Of a stretch of 64,000 bases of DNA, positions 16,529-25,995 are shown one piece after another. Position numbers and translations under genes: made by a program. Under the pieces are notes generated by a model. That model was not told where the DNA came from. It did not search any database and saw only the letters and a list, made by a program, of their open reading frames with translations. Position 1 is the first letter of the stretch. Each line of letters opens with the position of its first letter. This stretch comes from Kaiparowitsia implicata GSE-PSE-MK54-09C (GTDB lineage: Bacteria > Cyanobacteriota > Cyanobacteriia > Elainellales > Elainellaceae). Location: the NCBI GenBank assembly GCA_019359435.1, contig JAHHHI010000071.1, positions 50,867 through 114,866 of the forward strand, written 5' to 3'.

Positions 16529-17995
16529 ATGCCAAATCCATTGCTGTTGCTGAACTATGAGCCAGCGTTTGAGTCGTTGGGCGATCGCTTCTATGACCTT
16601 GTGCCTGCCGCCAAGTTTCCCCAGCACACCCTGCGATTTCGCAATGATGCGCTGCTGCCTATGCTAGGGCTAGCGCCTGAGGCTGTCACCGATGCAGATT
16701 TTGTAGACGCTTTTGGCAAATTCGAGGGACGCCATCCGCTGCTGGCAATGGGCTACCACGGCTACCAGTTTGGGCAATACAATCCTGCGCTGGGGGATGG
16801 GCGCGGGTTTCTGTATGGGCAGGTGCGCGATGCAGCAGGACACCTGTGGGACTTGGGCACCAAGGGCTCTGGCCCTACGCCCTATTCTCGCGGTGGCGAC
16901 GGACGGCTGACCCTAAAGGGCGGTGTGCGAGAAGTGCTCGCAGCGGAGATGCTGCACCGATTGGGGGTTCGCACCTCTCGCTGCTTGAGCCTGATTGAAA
17001 CCGGAGATGCCCTCTGGCGGGGCGATGAGCCATCTCCTACGCGCGCTTCTGTGATGGTGCGCCTGCAGCGATCGCACATTCGCTTTGGCACCTTTGAGCG
17101 GCTGCATTTCTTACAGCGTCCTGATCTCATTCAGCTATTGTTAAACCACGTCATCCAGGTCTACTGTCCTCACCTGTTGACGAAAGTTTTCGATGTCTCA
17201 TTAACAGAACCATTCGCTGAACCATTGCCAGAGGCCATCTATGCTCAGTTTTATGGAGAGTTGGTGCAGCGGGTAGCGGATCTGGTGGCGCAGTGGATGG
17301 CGGCGGGGTTTTGCCATGCGGTGCTGAATACCGACAATATGGTGATTACGGGCGAAAGCTTTGACTATGGCCCCTATGCATTCATCAGCCACTACGATCC
17401 TCAGTTCACGGCGGCCTACTTCGATCACTCGGGGCGCTATGCCTATAGCAACCAGCCTGCCGCCTGCCAGTGGAATTTGGCTATGCTGCAGGTGCCGCTG
17501 GCAGCGGTGCTGCCCGAACCCTTTATGGCAGAGCATCTGGCACAGTTTGAAGGGCAGTTCCGTACGGCCTATCGCCAGCGCATGCTGTGGCGACTGGGGC
17601 TAGACGCAGTGCCAGTAAAGTTGGGGGACGAATTGCTGCGCTACACGGTAGATTTGCTGTATCAAAGTCGAGTGAACTATCACCAGTTTTTCTATCAGGT
17701 GCGGCGGCAGTGGTCACCCCAATGGCAGGCTGAGGCCAGCGCCATTCTAACGGACGCGATCTCGCCGGAGCTGACTGCCCTGCTAGAACCGTGGCGACAG
17801 GTTTATTACCGGGCGATCGCCCCCCTTTCGCCATCAGAGCTGGCAGCGATGCCGCAGCGGCTCAACCGCCATAACCCGAGTTTGGTGATCGAGCGTCCTG
17901 ACATTGAAGCCGTTTGGGATCCCATCACCACCGACGATAATTGGCAACCCTTTGAGCACCTGCTCAAGCACATTTGGACGTCTGTAGAGCCATAG
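16529..17995 (+). CDS. selO: SelO-family protein adenylyltransferase (YdiU/UPF0061)
   Basis: The 488-residue product belongs to the SelO pseudokinase family, which binds ATP in a flipped orientation and transfers AMP to protein hydroxyls, linked to redox control. The conserved core is present: [20 protein letters not shown], then [20 protein letters not shown] (from about residue 110) and [20 protein letters not shown], and the metal-site motif LNTDNM with a following DYGPYAF and the asparagine-bearing [10 protein letters not shown]. Bacterial members usually lack the C-terminal selenocysteine; none is seen here. It follows the ADP-ribosylglycohydrolase-like gene closely and converges with the CobW-like gene 21 bp downstream. 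Confidence 0.95.
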   Translation: MPNPLLLLNYEPAFESLGDRFYDLVPAAKFPQHTLRFRNDALLPMLGLAPEAVTDADFVDAFGKFEGRHPLLAMGYHGYQFGQYNPALGDGRGFLYGQVRDAAGHLWDLGTKGSGPTPYSRGGDGRLTLKGGVREVLAAEMLHRLGVRTSRCLSLIETGDALWRGDEPSPTRASVMVRLQRSHIRFGTFERLHFLQRPDLIQLLLNHVIQVYCPHLLTKVFDVSLTEPFAEPLPEAIYAQFYGELVQRVADLVAQWMAAGFCHAVLNTDNMVITGESFDYGPYAFISHYDPQFTAAYFDHSGRYAYSNQPAACQWNLAMLQVPLAAVLPEPFMAEHLAQFEGQFRTAYRQRMLWRLGLDAVPVKLGDELLRYTVDLLYQSRVNYHQFFYQVRRQWSPQWQAEASAILTDAISPELTALLEPWRQVYYRAIAPLSPSELAAMPQRLNRHNPSLVIERPDIEAVWDPITTDDNWQPFEHLLKHIWTSVEP

Positions 17996-18016
17996 TCTCA
18001 ATCGTTCTCTAATTCC

Positions 18017-19075
18017 CTAGCGGGCAACCGGCTGCAAAAGCTGGTGCTGAATGCGGGACTGATCGAGCGATCGCCCAATCAACACCAACCGGGTTTGGCG
18101 AGGTTCGTCGGCGTTCCACGAGCGGTCGTAGTAGTGTTCGAGGCGATCGCCCACGCCCTGCACCACTAGCCGCATCGGCTTATTGGGTACCGCCACAAAT
18201 CCTTTAATGCGATAAATCTCCATGTCTTGCATCAAGGCTTTGATCTGGCGCATCAGCTCAGTGGGTTCAAAGCTGCGCTCGAGTACGAGCTGCACGGCGT
18301 TGATGTCGTCATCGTGCTCGTGCCCTTCTTCATGGTCGTGGTGACTGGGACGGGTGTCCAGATTATCTTCCACGGCAGCCCGAAAGCCCAGCAGCACAGC
18401 CGGATCAATCTGTCCCCGATCGCTCGTCACTAGTTTGACCGCACGAGGGAGTTCTTGGTGGACGAGCGATCGCACCTGCGCCAGAGCGGCCTCATCCACC
18501 AAATCGGCCTTGCTCAGCAGCACTAAGTCGGCACAGGCAAGCTGATCTTCAAACAGCTCTTGCAGCGGTGTTTCGTGATCTAGATTGGGGTCTTGCTGAC
18601 GCTGGGCTTCGACCGCCGCCACATCCTGCGCCAGAGTGCCCGCCGCCACCGCTTCACAGTCCACCACTGTCACAACGCCGTCTACCGTGGCTGCATTGCG
18701 AATTTCGGGCCAGCGAAACGCCTGCACCAGCGGCTTTGGCAGCGCCAGCCCTGAGGTTTCGATTAAAATACAATCCAGGCGATCGCGATACTTCAACAGC
18801 TCAAGCATAGTGGGCAAAAACTCTTCTTGCACCGTGCAGCAGAGGCAGCCATTGGTCAGCTCCACCACTTGGGGCTGGCCGCTGGCTGTGGCGTCATCCT
18901 CATCGCACACTTGGCAGTCGCGCAGCAAGTCCCCGTCGATGCCCAGCTCCCCAAACTCATTCACCAGTACCGCAATACGCCGCCCTTGGTTGTGCTGCAA
19001 CACATGGCGAATCAGGGTGGTTTTGCCACTGCCCAAAAAGCCCGTGATAATCGTAACCGGAAGTTTTTCTGCCAT
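18017..19075 (-). CDS. CobW/COG0523 G3E-family GTPase (metal chaperone type)
   Basis: This 352-residue GTPase has the G1 loop GFLGSGKTTL (about 12-21), the metal-binding GCLCC motif (76-80) and the G4 motif SKADL (about 182). A histidine/acid-rich stretch (SHHDHEEGHEHDDD, about 243-256) sits before the C-terminal CobW domain. COG0523 proteins deliver metals, often zinc, to client enzymes; the His-rich loop favours a zinc or cobalt chaperone over a strict cobalamin role. No cobalamin genes are nearby. A 17-bp perfect inverted repeat lies 35 bp upstream of the start (19110-19162); no clear Zur box is visible. Confidence 0.92.
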   Translation of the reverse strand: MAEKLPVTIITGFLGSGKTTLIRHVLQHNQGRRIAVLVNEFGELGIDGDLLRDCQVCDEDDATASGQPQVVELTNGCLCCTVQEEFLPTMLELLKYRDRLDCILIETSGLALPKPLVQAFRWPEIRNAATVDGVVTVVDCEAVAAGTLAQDVAAVEAQRQQDPNLDHETPLQELFEDQLACADLVLLSKADLVDEAALAQVRSLVHQELPRAVKLVTSDRGQIDPAVLLGFRAAVEDNLDTRPSHHDHEEGHEHDDDINAVQLVLERSFEPTELMRQIKALMQDMEIYRIKGFVAVPNKPMRLVVQGVGDRLEHYYDRSWNADEPRQTRLVLIGRSLDQSRIQHQLLQPVAR

Positions 19076-19109
19076 AGTGCCTGGAAGGTGTCTGGAATGG
19101 GGATACTCA

Positions 19110-19162
19110 GGTCATGATTGGGTGAGGCAAACGCACAGCCCTCGTCTCACCCAATCATGACC
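19110..19162. promoter_or_regulatory. 17-bp inverted repeat upstream of the CobW-like gene
   Basis: GGTCATGATTGGGTGAG and its exact complement flank a 19-nt spacer, 35-87 bp before the CobW-like start. The position suits a leader hairpin or an operator, and it could also stop read-through from the histidine-kinase gene upstream. The 310-bp gap 19076-19385 holds this and the terminator at 19351, and no gene. Confidence 0.45.
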
Positions 19163-19350
19163 TATTTGGGGCCACCGGATGCGAGCGCTAACGGGATAAA
19201 CCCAGATGTTTAATCTTTTAGGGTTCTTGAATTGCCGAATCTACAGCAATTTTTGCTGCTGCAATCCGCTGCAATCCTCAGTTCTTGTGTGACGCTGCGG
19301 AGCGTGAGCCTTGCACCGTTAGGGCAACTGTAGCTTAGAAGGCCCCGTAT

Positions 19351-19381
19351 CGTGAAACCTGCGTGTGACCGAGGTTTCACG
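19351..19381. terminator. hairpin after the histidine kinase gene
   Basis: CGTGAAACCT pairs with AGGTTTCACG, 5 bp beyond the stop codon of the minus-strand kinase gene. It is a likely terminator, although no long U-tract follows. Confidence 0.5.
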
Positions 19382-19385
19382 ACAC

Positions 19386-20969
19386 TCAACTAGCGCTAAT
19401 TCTACAAGCTGGGGAGTGCTGTTCTAAGCCAGTTGCTTCCCCGAGCCTCGGAGCGGGTGCCGACAGGGCCATGTGAAGGGGAATCTCAAGGCGAAACTCG
19501 GTGCCCTTTCCTACCTGCGAGAGGCAGTAAAGGTATCCATTGTGCTGCTCCACAATGATTTGGTAGCTAATGGAGAGGCCCAGCCCGGTGCCTTTGCCAA
19601 CAGGTTTGGTGGTGAAAAAGGGATCGAACAACTGCGAAATCTGGTGTTCAGGAATGCCAGGGCCGTTATCTACAATTCTGACAACGGCGCACGGGCCTTC
19701 TTGCCGATCTGAGTTCAGGCTAGTGTGGATGGTGATGAGGCCTGGTTCTGAGCGATCGCCCCTCTCCAGCACCTCTTCCAATGCATCAATGGCATTGGCA
19801 ATCACATTCATAAACACCTGGTTGATGGCGCTGGGATAGCATTCCACCAACGGCAACGGTTGGTAGCACGTGTTGATGCGGATGCCGGGTGACTCGGGCG
19901 ATCGCTTCAGCCGATACTGCAAGATCATCAGCGTGCTGTCAATGCCCTCATGCAGGTCAACGGCTTTCACAATGGCTTCATCTAGTCGAGAGAAATTGCG
20001 GAGCGATCGCACAATGTGTTGAATCCGCTCTGCCCCCACCTGCATAGACGACAACATTTTAGGAAAATCATTCAGGATGAACTCCAGATCAAGGTGCTCT
20101 AGCTTTTGACTCAAGCCAGGACTGGGCTGAGTGTGCTCATGCTGATATCGACGCAGCAGCGCCATTAAATCCCCGGCATATTGGGTCGCATGGCTCAAAT
20201 TGCCAGAGATGAAGTTTACTGGATTGTTGATTTCGTGGGCAATGCCCGCCACCAACTGCCCCAAGCTCGACATTTTTTCTGACTGCACAAGATGCGCCTG
20301 CGCCTGTTGGAGTTGTGTTAACGCTGCAGTCAGCTCGGTCGTTTGGCGCTGCACCTGCTGAAAAAGCTCTGCCTGCTGAATCGCCACTCCTAGATGGGTC
20401 GCAATTTGCTGGACGAACTCAATCTCCTGAGGCTGCCACTGGCGCGGGGCTGCACATTGATGAATGCACAGAAGCCCCCAGAGATTGCCGCCCAACAGCA
20501 GTGGCACCACCAAGTTGGCACGAATCTGGAACTGAGCCAGCACCTCAATGTGGCATGGCTTGAGGCCAGCGGCGTAAATATCTGCAACAGCCTGCATGCG
20601 CCCAGATGTATAGTGAACGGCATGCTGCTCACCAAAGCAATGGTCGTGAATCTTTGCCGCCATGGCCGACTCAAACCCTGCAGCTACATCTTCCGAGACA
20701 AATTCTCCATCGGTATAGCGGTAGCCGGGGAAGAAATAAAACACGCCGACTCGGTCTGCTTGTAGCAGCTGCCGCACCTCTTGAGCCGTGGTTTTGAAGA
20801 TCTCGTCTAAATCCAGAGATTCGCGAATTTTGGTGATTACGCGAAAGAGCAATCGCTGTTGCTCAAGTGGGCGATCGCACGACCCGTCTGCCAAGGCTGC
20901 TTGAAGTTTCTGAAAAGCAGCATCACTATGGCAAAGACTACGAAGATACTCTGGAGAAGGAAGTGGCAT
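19386..20969 (-). CDS. GAF-domain sensor histidine kinase
   Basis: This 527-residue cytoplasmic kinase has a phytochrome-like GAF domain (about 45-205, with LLQADRVGVFYFFPGYRYTDG), a coiled coil, a HisKA domain with the phospho-acceptor in GIAHEINNPVNFISGN (His near 243) and an intact HATPase domain (DNGPGI, then GKGTGLGLSISYQIIVEQH). The GAF lacks a recognisable CxxC(H) chromophore site; it has CHIEVLAQFQIRANLVVPLL, so a bilin ligand is possible but unproven. There are no transmembrane segments and no adjacent response regulator, so the output partner is unknown. The ATG at 20969 fits the GAF-kinase layout. Confidence 0.93.
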   Translation of the reverse strand: MPLPSPEYLRSLCHSDAAFQKLQAALADGSCDRPLEQQRLLFRVITKIRESLDLDEIFKTTAQEVRQLLQADRVGVFYFFPGYRYTDGEFVSEDVAAGFESAMAAKIHDHCFGEQHAVHYTSGRMQAVADIYAAGLKPCHIEVLAQFQIRANLVVPLLLGGNLWGLLCIHQCAAPRQWQPQEIEFVQQIATHLGVAIQQAELFQQVQRQTTELTAALTQLQQAQAHLVQSEKMSSLGQLVAGIAHEINNPVNFISGNLSHATQYAGDLMALLRRYQHEHTQPSPGLSQKLEHLDLEFILNDFPKMLSSMQVGAERIQHIVRSLRNFSRLDEAIVKAVDLHEGIDSTLMILQYRLKRSPESPGIRINTCYQPLPLVECYPSAINQVFMNVIANAIDALEEVLERGDRSEPGLITIHTSLNSDRQEGPCAVVRIVDNGPGIPEHQISQLFDPFFTTKPVGKGTGLGLSISYQIIVEQHNGYLYCLSQVGKGTEFRLEIPLHMALSAPAPRLGEATGLEQHSPACRISAS

Positions 20970-21564
20970 AGAACAGCAGGGGGGTTATTTTAAAGAGATC
21001 TGTAAGCCGCCCTCTCTAACCGACACGATACTTAGACAATAGCCAATCTCAAGGCTCTCAAAAAATCCACTTAGCACCTAATCAGTCAATTTCTTTATTT
21101 GACCTCCAGCGTCAGAATTTTATGCTGCGCCCGTGAAGTCAAACGTTGAAATGTACACTCAATTAAGCCTATTTAACTCATTGCTATTGCAATAGAAGTA
21201 GAGTGGTTGCGGTTTATGGAACCATTGCGGGTCGGGGATTTTGCCTGCAAAACTCTAACTGGCTCAACCAAAATGGCTAGCGTCAGAGAAGGAGTTAGAA
21301 AAAGACTAGCCCTATCAAGTGATGCCTAACAAGTAGCATCCGCAGACAATGACGCTGATTAAGGACGTTGATTAAGATGGGCTTCAGGCCCGAGTATAGG
21401 GTTCCCTAAATTCAGCCAATAGGATCGGCGGCTACAGGCTTGCAGTAGGTTTTGTAACAACCGATACTATCACCCTATTCAGTTTCAGGACTAGTTGTGT
21501 ACGTGAGTCATCGGTGTTTCGGCTGTGGTCGTGCTAATGCTGTGACTTAAAACAATTGAATCAG
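20970..21564. other. intergenic region
   Basis: These 595 bp lie between two minus-strand genes: upstream of the histidine kinase and downstream of the DUF4336 gene. The longest frame I noticed has fewer than 40 codons and looks like no known small protein. It is presumed to hold the kinase promoter. No hairpin or RNA gene was recognised. Confidence 0.4.
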
Positions 21565-22779
21565 CTAGATCTTATCCTGCGGTGGAGGGGTGATGCGGGC
21601 GCGGCTCAGGCGATCGCTCAACTGATCCAGCAACTCAAAATCGGCTTGGGGCAGTGTCGGGGCTATGGTGGGTGATTTTTCTAAAAAGGCAAACGCCTGA
21701 CGAAATTGCCGCCAATTGGCCTGAATGGGCGCTTGCAGATGACAGGGAATAATTCGCTGAAACTCCCAAGCAGACACCCGGTTCACCCAATCTAATGTGG
21801 CCTGGGGTGCCCGATTGAGGATGAGAGTTTGGAGCACAGGTGCCACAAATGGGCGATCGCCCCCCTGCAACGCATCAAACGAATCCTTCCATCCCGACTT
21901 CCAGCGAAAGGGAAACAGACCAAAATAGGCGTGCCGCGACCGATCGGGCGCATGCTTGGCTTGGCGAAACACCTCTCCCCATGGCACCACCTCTAGCCCA
22001 CTTGGGCGAAAGAAGAAGGAAAACAGCGCAATTCGCTGCCAACCCTTGCGGCGATTAGCAGGCGTATCGGTCAAGGGCTCTGTGGCAGCATCCCGAGCAT
22101 GAAATAGCAGCGGATAGGGGTCAAGTTGCACCACCTCCGGCGGTTCTTGGGGTACAGCCACCACAGTATCTGTAACCAGCAGAGTCTGGCTGGCACGGTG
22201 ACACAGCGCCAGTTCTGCAAAGGTGCCTAAGCCCAGTGAAATCGGCCCCAGCAGCGCATAGTCAAACTCATTGGCAAAGGGCACCTGAGCCGGATCGTCT
22301 GGTAGGGTGTGGGTGCGACGGAGTGGAAAACCCAGCCAGCTCAGCGGTAGGTTGAGCGGAAAACTCCACTGCTGTGGCGTCACCCAGACTTGCGCCTGAG
22401 GAAAGTGGCGGGCAAAAGGCCCGACATAAATTTTGTGTTCTAGACCGGACGCTGTCGGCAACACAATATGCTGCACCGCCCCATGTGCCGCTTCTAACGT
22501 CCGCATCAGGCGAATGCACTCTGCAGTAGGAGCGACCGGCGCATAGACCAGCAACCCGCCCGCCTGCAGCCGCACAATGGTCATCCGAATGGGCACAATC
22601 ACATAGAAAATGCCCTGCACTTGGTCAATTGTCCAGATGGTATCGGGGACTAATTCTTGAAGGAGCGATCGCCGCCGCCCATAGGGATACAGTGGAAAAA
22701 TTGGCCACAGATTCCAAGTCCAGTCCTGAGGATTGGGTGCCAACTCGTCGCCAGATAAACGATTCGTGGGATTGTCCAC
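21565..22779 (-). CDS. DUF4336 family protein
   Basis: The 404-residue product matches the DUF4336 family of cyanobacteria and plastid-bearing eukaryotes. Typical features are NLWPIFPLYPYGRRRSLLQE near the N-terminus, a metallo-beta-lactamase-like central part (GGLLVYAPVAPTAECIRLM and HIVLPTASGLEHKIYVGPFA), and the C-terminal IIPCHLQAPI. The family appears distantly related to metallo-hydrolases; its biochemical role is unknown. There is no signal peptide. A spacer of about 600 bp separates it from the kinase gene downstream, so it is probably a single unit. Confidence 0.85.
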   Translation of the reverse strand: MDNPTNRLSGDELAPNPQDWTWNLWPIFPLYPYGRRRSLLQELVPDTIWTIDQVQGIFYVIVPIRMTIVRLQAGGLLVYAPVAPTAECIRLMRTLEAAHGAVQHIVLPTASGLEHKIYVGPFARHFPQAQVWVTPQQWSFPLNLPLSWLGFPLRRTHTLPDDPAQVPFANEFDYALLGPISLGLGTFAELALCHRASQTLLVTDTVVAVPQEPPEVVQLDPYPLLFHARDAATEPLTDTPANRRKGWQRIALFSFFFRPSGLEVVPWGEVFRQAKHAPDRSRHAYFGLFPFRWKSGWKDSFDALQGGDRPFVAPVLQTLILNRAPQATLDWVNRVSAWEFQRIIPCHLQAPIQANWRQFRQAFAFLEKSPTIAPTLPQADFELLDQLSDRLSRARITPPPQDKI

Positions 22780-22874
22780 ACCGCGTTTCTCCTACCCTGA
22801 CAATGGATCTAGCTGAGTTCCCGGACTAGCGAGAAGGCCCGCATAACCCGAAACAGTGCCGACGTAAACCCCGT

Positions 22875-23438
22875 TTAGATCCGCACTGGAATATCAGACT
22901 GCGTCGTTTCACGCTTCACTAGCGCCTCAAACGCCAATCGCCGCACCGAAACGGGGTCTTTTTCATCATCCGTCATTTCTGCCAAGGTTTTGGTATGTCC
23001 ATAGGGAATGAAGATTGTTTCCCAACTGTAGCCATCACCCCGAGGCTCAGACGCAATGCTGCCTTCTACGACGCCGATGTAAACGTTGATTAGGGTTTCA
23101 TCACAGGTTGCAAGCACCGTTTTGGCGCGGGCGCTGCGCACTTCAAACTGGCGCATCATGTCACATATCCCCTGATCATGCACCCGCTGCATAAACCACT
23201 TCACCAGCGCCCCTGGCATCCCGTTCCAGGCGTCGATATACAGCCCTGTGTCATCAACTAATACAGGTCGTTTTAGAACGTGATTGGCGTGCTTAACCTT
23301 GTGTACAGCCACCTCTTCTACATCCACAGACTGCAATTCGGGCAAATCAAGCCCAAAGTGTTTGAGCTTTCGGCCCATATAGCGCTCGGCTTCTGCCAGC
23401 TTATGGCGCGAATGGGTGACAAATAAAAAATCATGCAT
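22875..23438 (-). CDS. Ham1/RdgB-like nucleoside triphosphate pyrophosphatase
   Basis: This 187-residue protein resembles Ham1/RdgB enzymes, which hydrolyse non-canonical purine nucleotides such as dITP and XTP to the monophosphate. It has FVTHSRHKLAEAERYMG in place of the usual SNN..K..E motif, and the conserved VDDTGLYIDAWNGMPGALVKWFM with the catalytic acidic residue. The missing SNN asparagines make it a divergent member, so the substrate is uncertain. Its start is 3 bp downstream of the MoxR gene stop, so the two are almost certainly one transcript. Confidence 0.8.
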   Translation of the reverse strand: MHDFLFVTHSRHKLAEAERYMGRKLKHFGLDLPELQSVDVEEVAVHKVKHANHVLKRPVLVDDTGLYIDAWNGMPGALVKWFMQRVHDQGICDMMRQFEVRSARAKTVLATCDETLINVYIGVVEGSIASEPRGDGYSWETIFIPYGHTKTLAEMTDDEKDPVSVRRLAFEALVKRETTQSDIPVRI

Positions 23439-23441
23439 TGC

Positions 23442-24350
23442 TTAGGGAATGGGAACTGACCAGAGTAGGCGTTCAATAATAACTTTTGCTTTGTGCCCGC
23501 CGCTAGGAATCAAGCGGTGAGCCAAGACATAGGGTGCGAGGAATTTGACATCATCGGGAATGGCATAGTCTCTGCCCTCCAAAAAGGCCAGCGCCTGGAT
23601 GGCGCGATGGAGTGCCACAGAGCCTCGCGGACTTGCCCCCAAGATAATCTCTTCATCCTGGCGGGTGGCCCGCACTAAATCAAGAATATACTGCTGTAGG
23701 TGCGTTTCTACTTTAACTTGGGTGCAACGCTGACGCAGTTGCTGCACTTGGTCGAGAGAAATGCAGGGTTGCAGATCGTCAATCGGGGTGCGGTGCCCTA
23801 ATCCTTGCAGCATTTGCAGTTCGTCTGCCGCTGTGGGATAGCCCAAGCTCAGCGCGAGTGCAAAGCGATCCATTTGGGCTTCGGGCAGGGGAAAGGTGCC
23901 CTGATACTCCACGGGGTTTTGGGTGGCGATCACAAAAAACGGCTTGGGAACGGGGCGCGTCACACCGTCTGTGGTGACCTGCTGTTCTTCCATAACTTCG
24001 AGCAGCGCCGCTTGGGTGCGCGGGGTCGCACGGTTAATTTCATCGGTCAGCAGCACGTTGCTGAAGACAGGCCCTGGCATAAATTCAAAGGTGCCTGAGC
24101 GGGGATTCCAGATATTGGTTCCGGTGACATCGCTGGGCAATAGGTCGGGAGTGCATTGAATGCGCTGAAAGATGCCATCGATTGAGCGTGCCAGAGATTT
24201 GGCTAGCAGCGTTTTGCCTACTCCAGGAACATCTTCAAGCAGGGCGTGCCCCCCAGAGAACAGCGCTACGAGCACCAGCTGGATGGCATCGGTTTTGCCG
24301 ACCACTGTTTTGCTCAGGTTGTGCATCACCTGTTCGACGGTTTCTCTCAT
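23442..24350 (-). CDS. MoxR-family AAA+ ATPase
   Basis: The ATG at 24350 (MRETVEQVMHNLSKTVVGK) follows a GGGAGGAAGG box and gives 302 residues, the usual MoxR size; an ATG ten codons upstream is less well placed. Motifs are Walker A GVGKTLLAKS (about 42-51), Walker B with LLTDEINRA, the sensor-1 FFVIATQNP and a C-terminal lid. MoxR ATPases act as chaperones that insert metals or cofactors, usually with a VWA-domain partner. Here no VWA gene is adjacent; the Ham1-like gene follows 3 bp downstream. Confidence 0.92.
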   Translation of the reverse strand: MRETVEQVMHNLSKTVVGKTDAIQLVLVALFSGGHALLEDVPGVGKTLLAKSLARSIDGIFQRIQCTPDLLPSDVTGTNIWNPRSGTFEFMPGPVFSNVLLTDEINRATPRTQAALLEVMEEQQVTTDGVTRPVPKPFFVIATQNPVEYQGTFPLPEAQMDRFALALSLGYPTAADELQMLQGLGHRTPIDDLQPCISLDQVQQLRQRCTQVKVETHLQQYILDLVRATRQDEEIILGASPRGSVALHRAIQALAFLEGRDYAIPDDVKFLAPYVLAHRLIPSGGHKAKVIIERLLWSVPIP

Positions 24351-24554
24351 GGCGATCGCCCCTTCCTCCCAAACCTGCATCTTCCTGCTCCATCATGCCA
24401 AGGATTCCCTTAACATGCCCAATATTGGGTCGGTCTGAAGCGAATCACAGCACCCTTGGCCCTACCACTGGTCTCATCTGGTAGGCAATGCAAGGTCAAA
24501 AGCTTACGGCTACCCACCCGCAACCCAATGGCGCAACCATCTAAGATGCAGCGC

Positions 24555-25544
24555 TTATTCTAGGCCGAGTTCTCGCTTTAGGAGATTAATGGATTTTTCA
24601 CCCACGTAGTTTTCGCAGGTGACGATGCGCGGCGCACGAATCAGGTCATCCCGCACCCGCTGAATTGCAGATTTCACGGCTTCGTGGCTGGTCAGGTCAA
24701 AACACACAATCGTTTGAGAGTTGCGCGCTAGGGCATTGAGTTTGAACTGGTCTTCTGTCTGCGCGGTGGTCACTAGCAGTTCATCACCCCGCAGGCTGTG
24801 GATGATGACCTCGGCGGCGCGCAAGATGCCAGTGCTAAGGCTCACCAGCCCAATATTGGTATGGGATGGAATGGTCTTAAGCTGCTGCAACTCTTCGCGA
24901 TAGTCGTAGATGTCAATGGGGATGACCCGAACTGATTTAGGAGCGGCGATCGCCTCTGCCGTGCCTACAAAATAGCGGCTGGTGACAACCGTGCCGCCGC
25001 GGGCTTGATCTAGCACCCCTTCTAGCTCTTCTAACGGCACCAACTGCACGGGAATTTGTAATGCCTGCTGCAACTCGCGCACCATCAACTCCCCAGCGCC
25101 AATGTCTTCGCGGGGCGAGGTCACCAGCACTCGCGCACTGCACCGCAGCCGCCAGTCAATTTCAGCCAAAAACAGCTCCCGCGCTTGGCTGAGTGTGCAA
25201 CCTTGTGCCAGCAGCTCGTCTAGGCTCTTTTGCACGAGCTTATAGGCGATGGGATGCCGATCCACAATGGGCGATCGACTGCCGCCACTGCCCCCTTCAT
25301 CCCCCTGCGCGCGCACAAAAATGCCTGCACCAGCCCGCGCATCAACAAACCCAGCGTCTTCGAGCTGACGATAAACCTTGCTGATGGTGTTGCGGTGTAA
25401 CCCCGTCTGCATGGCAAGCTGGCGTGTGCTCGGCAGCCGATGCCCTGGCGGAAACTGCCGCGACGCGATCGCAAAACGAATTTGGTTGAACAGTTGGCTA
25501 GAGGCAGGAATTTCACTGTCTGCCTGGATATGAAAATCAACCAT
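24555..25544 (-). CDS. plmA: PlmA, GntR-family cyanobacterial regulator
   Basis: The start MVDFHIQADSEIPASSQLFN (ATG at 25544) gives 329 residues, matching PlmA, the only GntR-type regulator conserved across cyanobacteria. The winged helix has RLPSTRQLAMQTGLHRNTIS (about 35-55). The C-terminal domain (about 90-329) contains LVTSPREDIGAGELMV and an effector-like fold. In studied species PlmA joins the nitrogen signal proteins PII and PipX in a complex and affects plasmid maintenance and photosystem gene expression. The frame runs open 74 codons upstream, but that extension looks non-coding and covers a repeat that may be regulatory. Confidence 0.88.
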   Translation of the reverse strand: MVDFHIQADSEIPASSQLFNQIRFAIASRQFPPGHRLPSTRQLAMQTGLHRNTISKVYRQLEDAGFVDARAGAGIFVRAQGDEGGSGGSRSPIVDRHPIAYKLVQKSLDELLAQGCTLSQARELFLAEIDWRLRCSARVLVTSPREDIGAGELMVRELQQALQIPVQLVPLEELEGVLDQARGGTVVTSRYFVGTAEAIAAPKSVRVIPIDIYDYREELQQLKTIPSHTNIGLVSLSTGILRAAEVIIHSLRGDELLVTTAQTEDQFKLNALARNSQTIVCFDLTSHEAVKSAIQRVRDDLIRAPRIVTCENYVGEKSINLLKRELGLE

Positions 25545-25745
25545 AGGTCGGGGCGTGATGAGCAATACCAAAAATAAGCTAAAGCAAAGCTTCAACGGAT
25601 GGAGTCGTTGAGAACTACACCAAAACCATAGTTGATTCCAGAAAGCTCTTACTCCATTGTTCAATAAAGTGTACTCGGATAAGTCTGAAGGCGAATGAAA
25701 ATCTGCTGAGGGCTTGGGAAGAGGGAGTTCGGCGTGAAAATTGGG

Positions 25746-25765
25746 GGAGCGTGACAGAGTGGACA
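25746..25765. promoter_or_regulatory. direct repeat, unit 1, upstream of plmA
   Basis: GGAGCGTGACAGAGTGGACA matches the unit at 25882 at 18 of 20 positions, in the same orientation. The centres are 136 bp apart, about 13 helical turns, as in looped operator pairs. It is a candidate binding site. Confidence 0.45.
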
Positions 25766-25881
25766 TTGGGGCGTAGGCTACTAGGCAGCACTGCTAATCG
25801 CTGAGCACACGCCACATCAGACTGAGGCGGGGGAATTGTCCGTAGGGTTGGAGCCGCCGAAAGTTGTCCCGGAGTTTTCTT

Positions 25882-25901
25882 GGAGTGTGACAGAGTGGTC
25901 A
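25882..25901. promoter_or_regulatory. direct repeat, unit 2, upstream of the hydrolase gene
   Basis: GGAGTGTGACAGAGTGGTCA is the second copy of the repeat at 25746, lying 95 bp before the dienelactone hydrolase start. The shared core is GTGACAGAGTGG. Confidence 0.45.
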
Positions 25902-25995
25902 CGAAGGTCATACGTTGGAGTAGTTGCAACCTAACTGCCTGGACAGTGGCTGTGTGAGTGGTTTGAGATTTTGTAGCGCTTAGGGTCGAGTTTCC

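Larger units (their letters stand above)
25545..25995. other. divergent intergenic region between plmA and the hydrolase gene
   Basis: These 451 bp contain the promoters of plmA (minus) and the dienelactone hydrolase gene (plus). The notable content is a 20-bp direct repeat at 25746 and 25882, listed separately. Open frames cross the region on the minus strand but show no domain. Confidence 0.5.

Noticed and set aside
25545..25766. 74-codon upstream extension of plmA
   Set aside because: The family start MVDFHIQADSEIPAS is at 25544; the extension is low-complexity and lies over the promoter region with the direct repeat.
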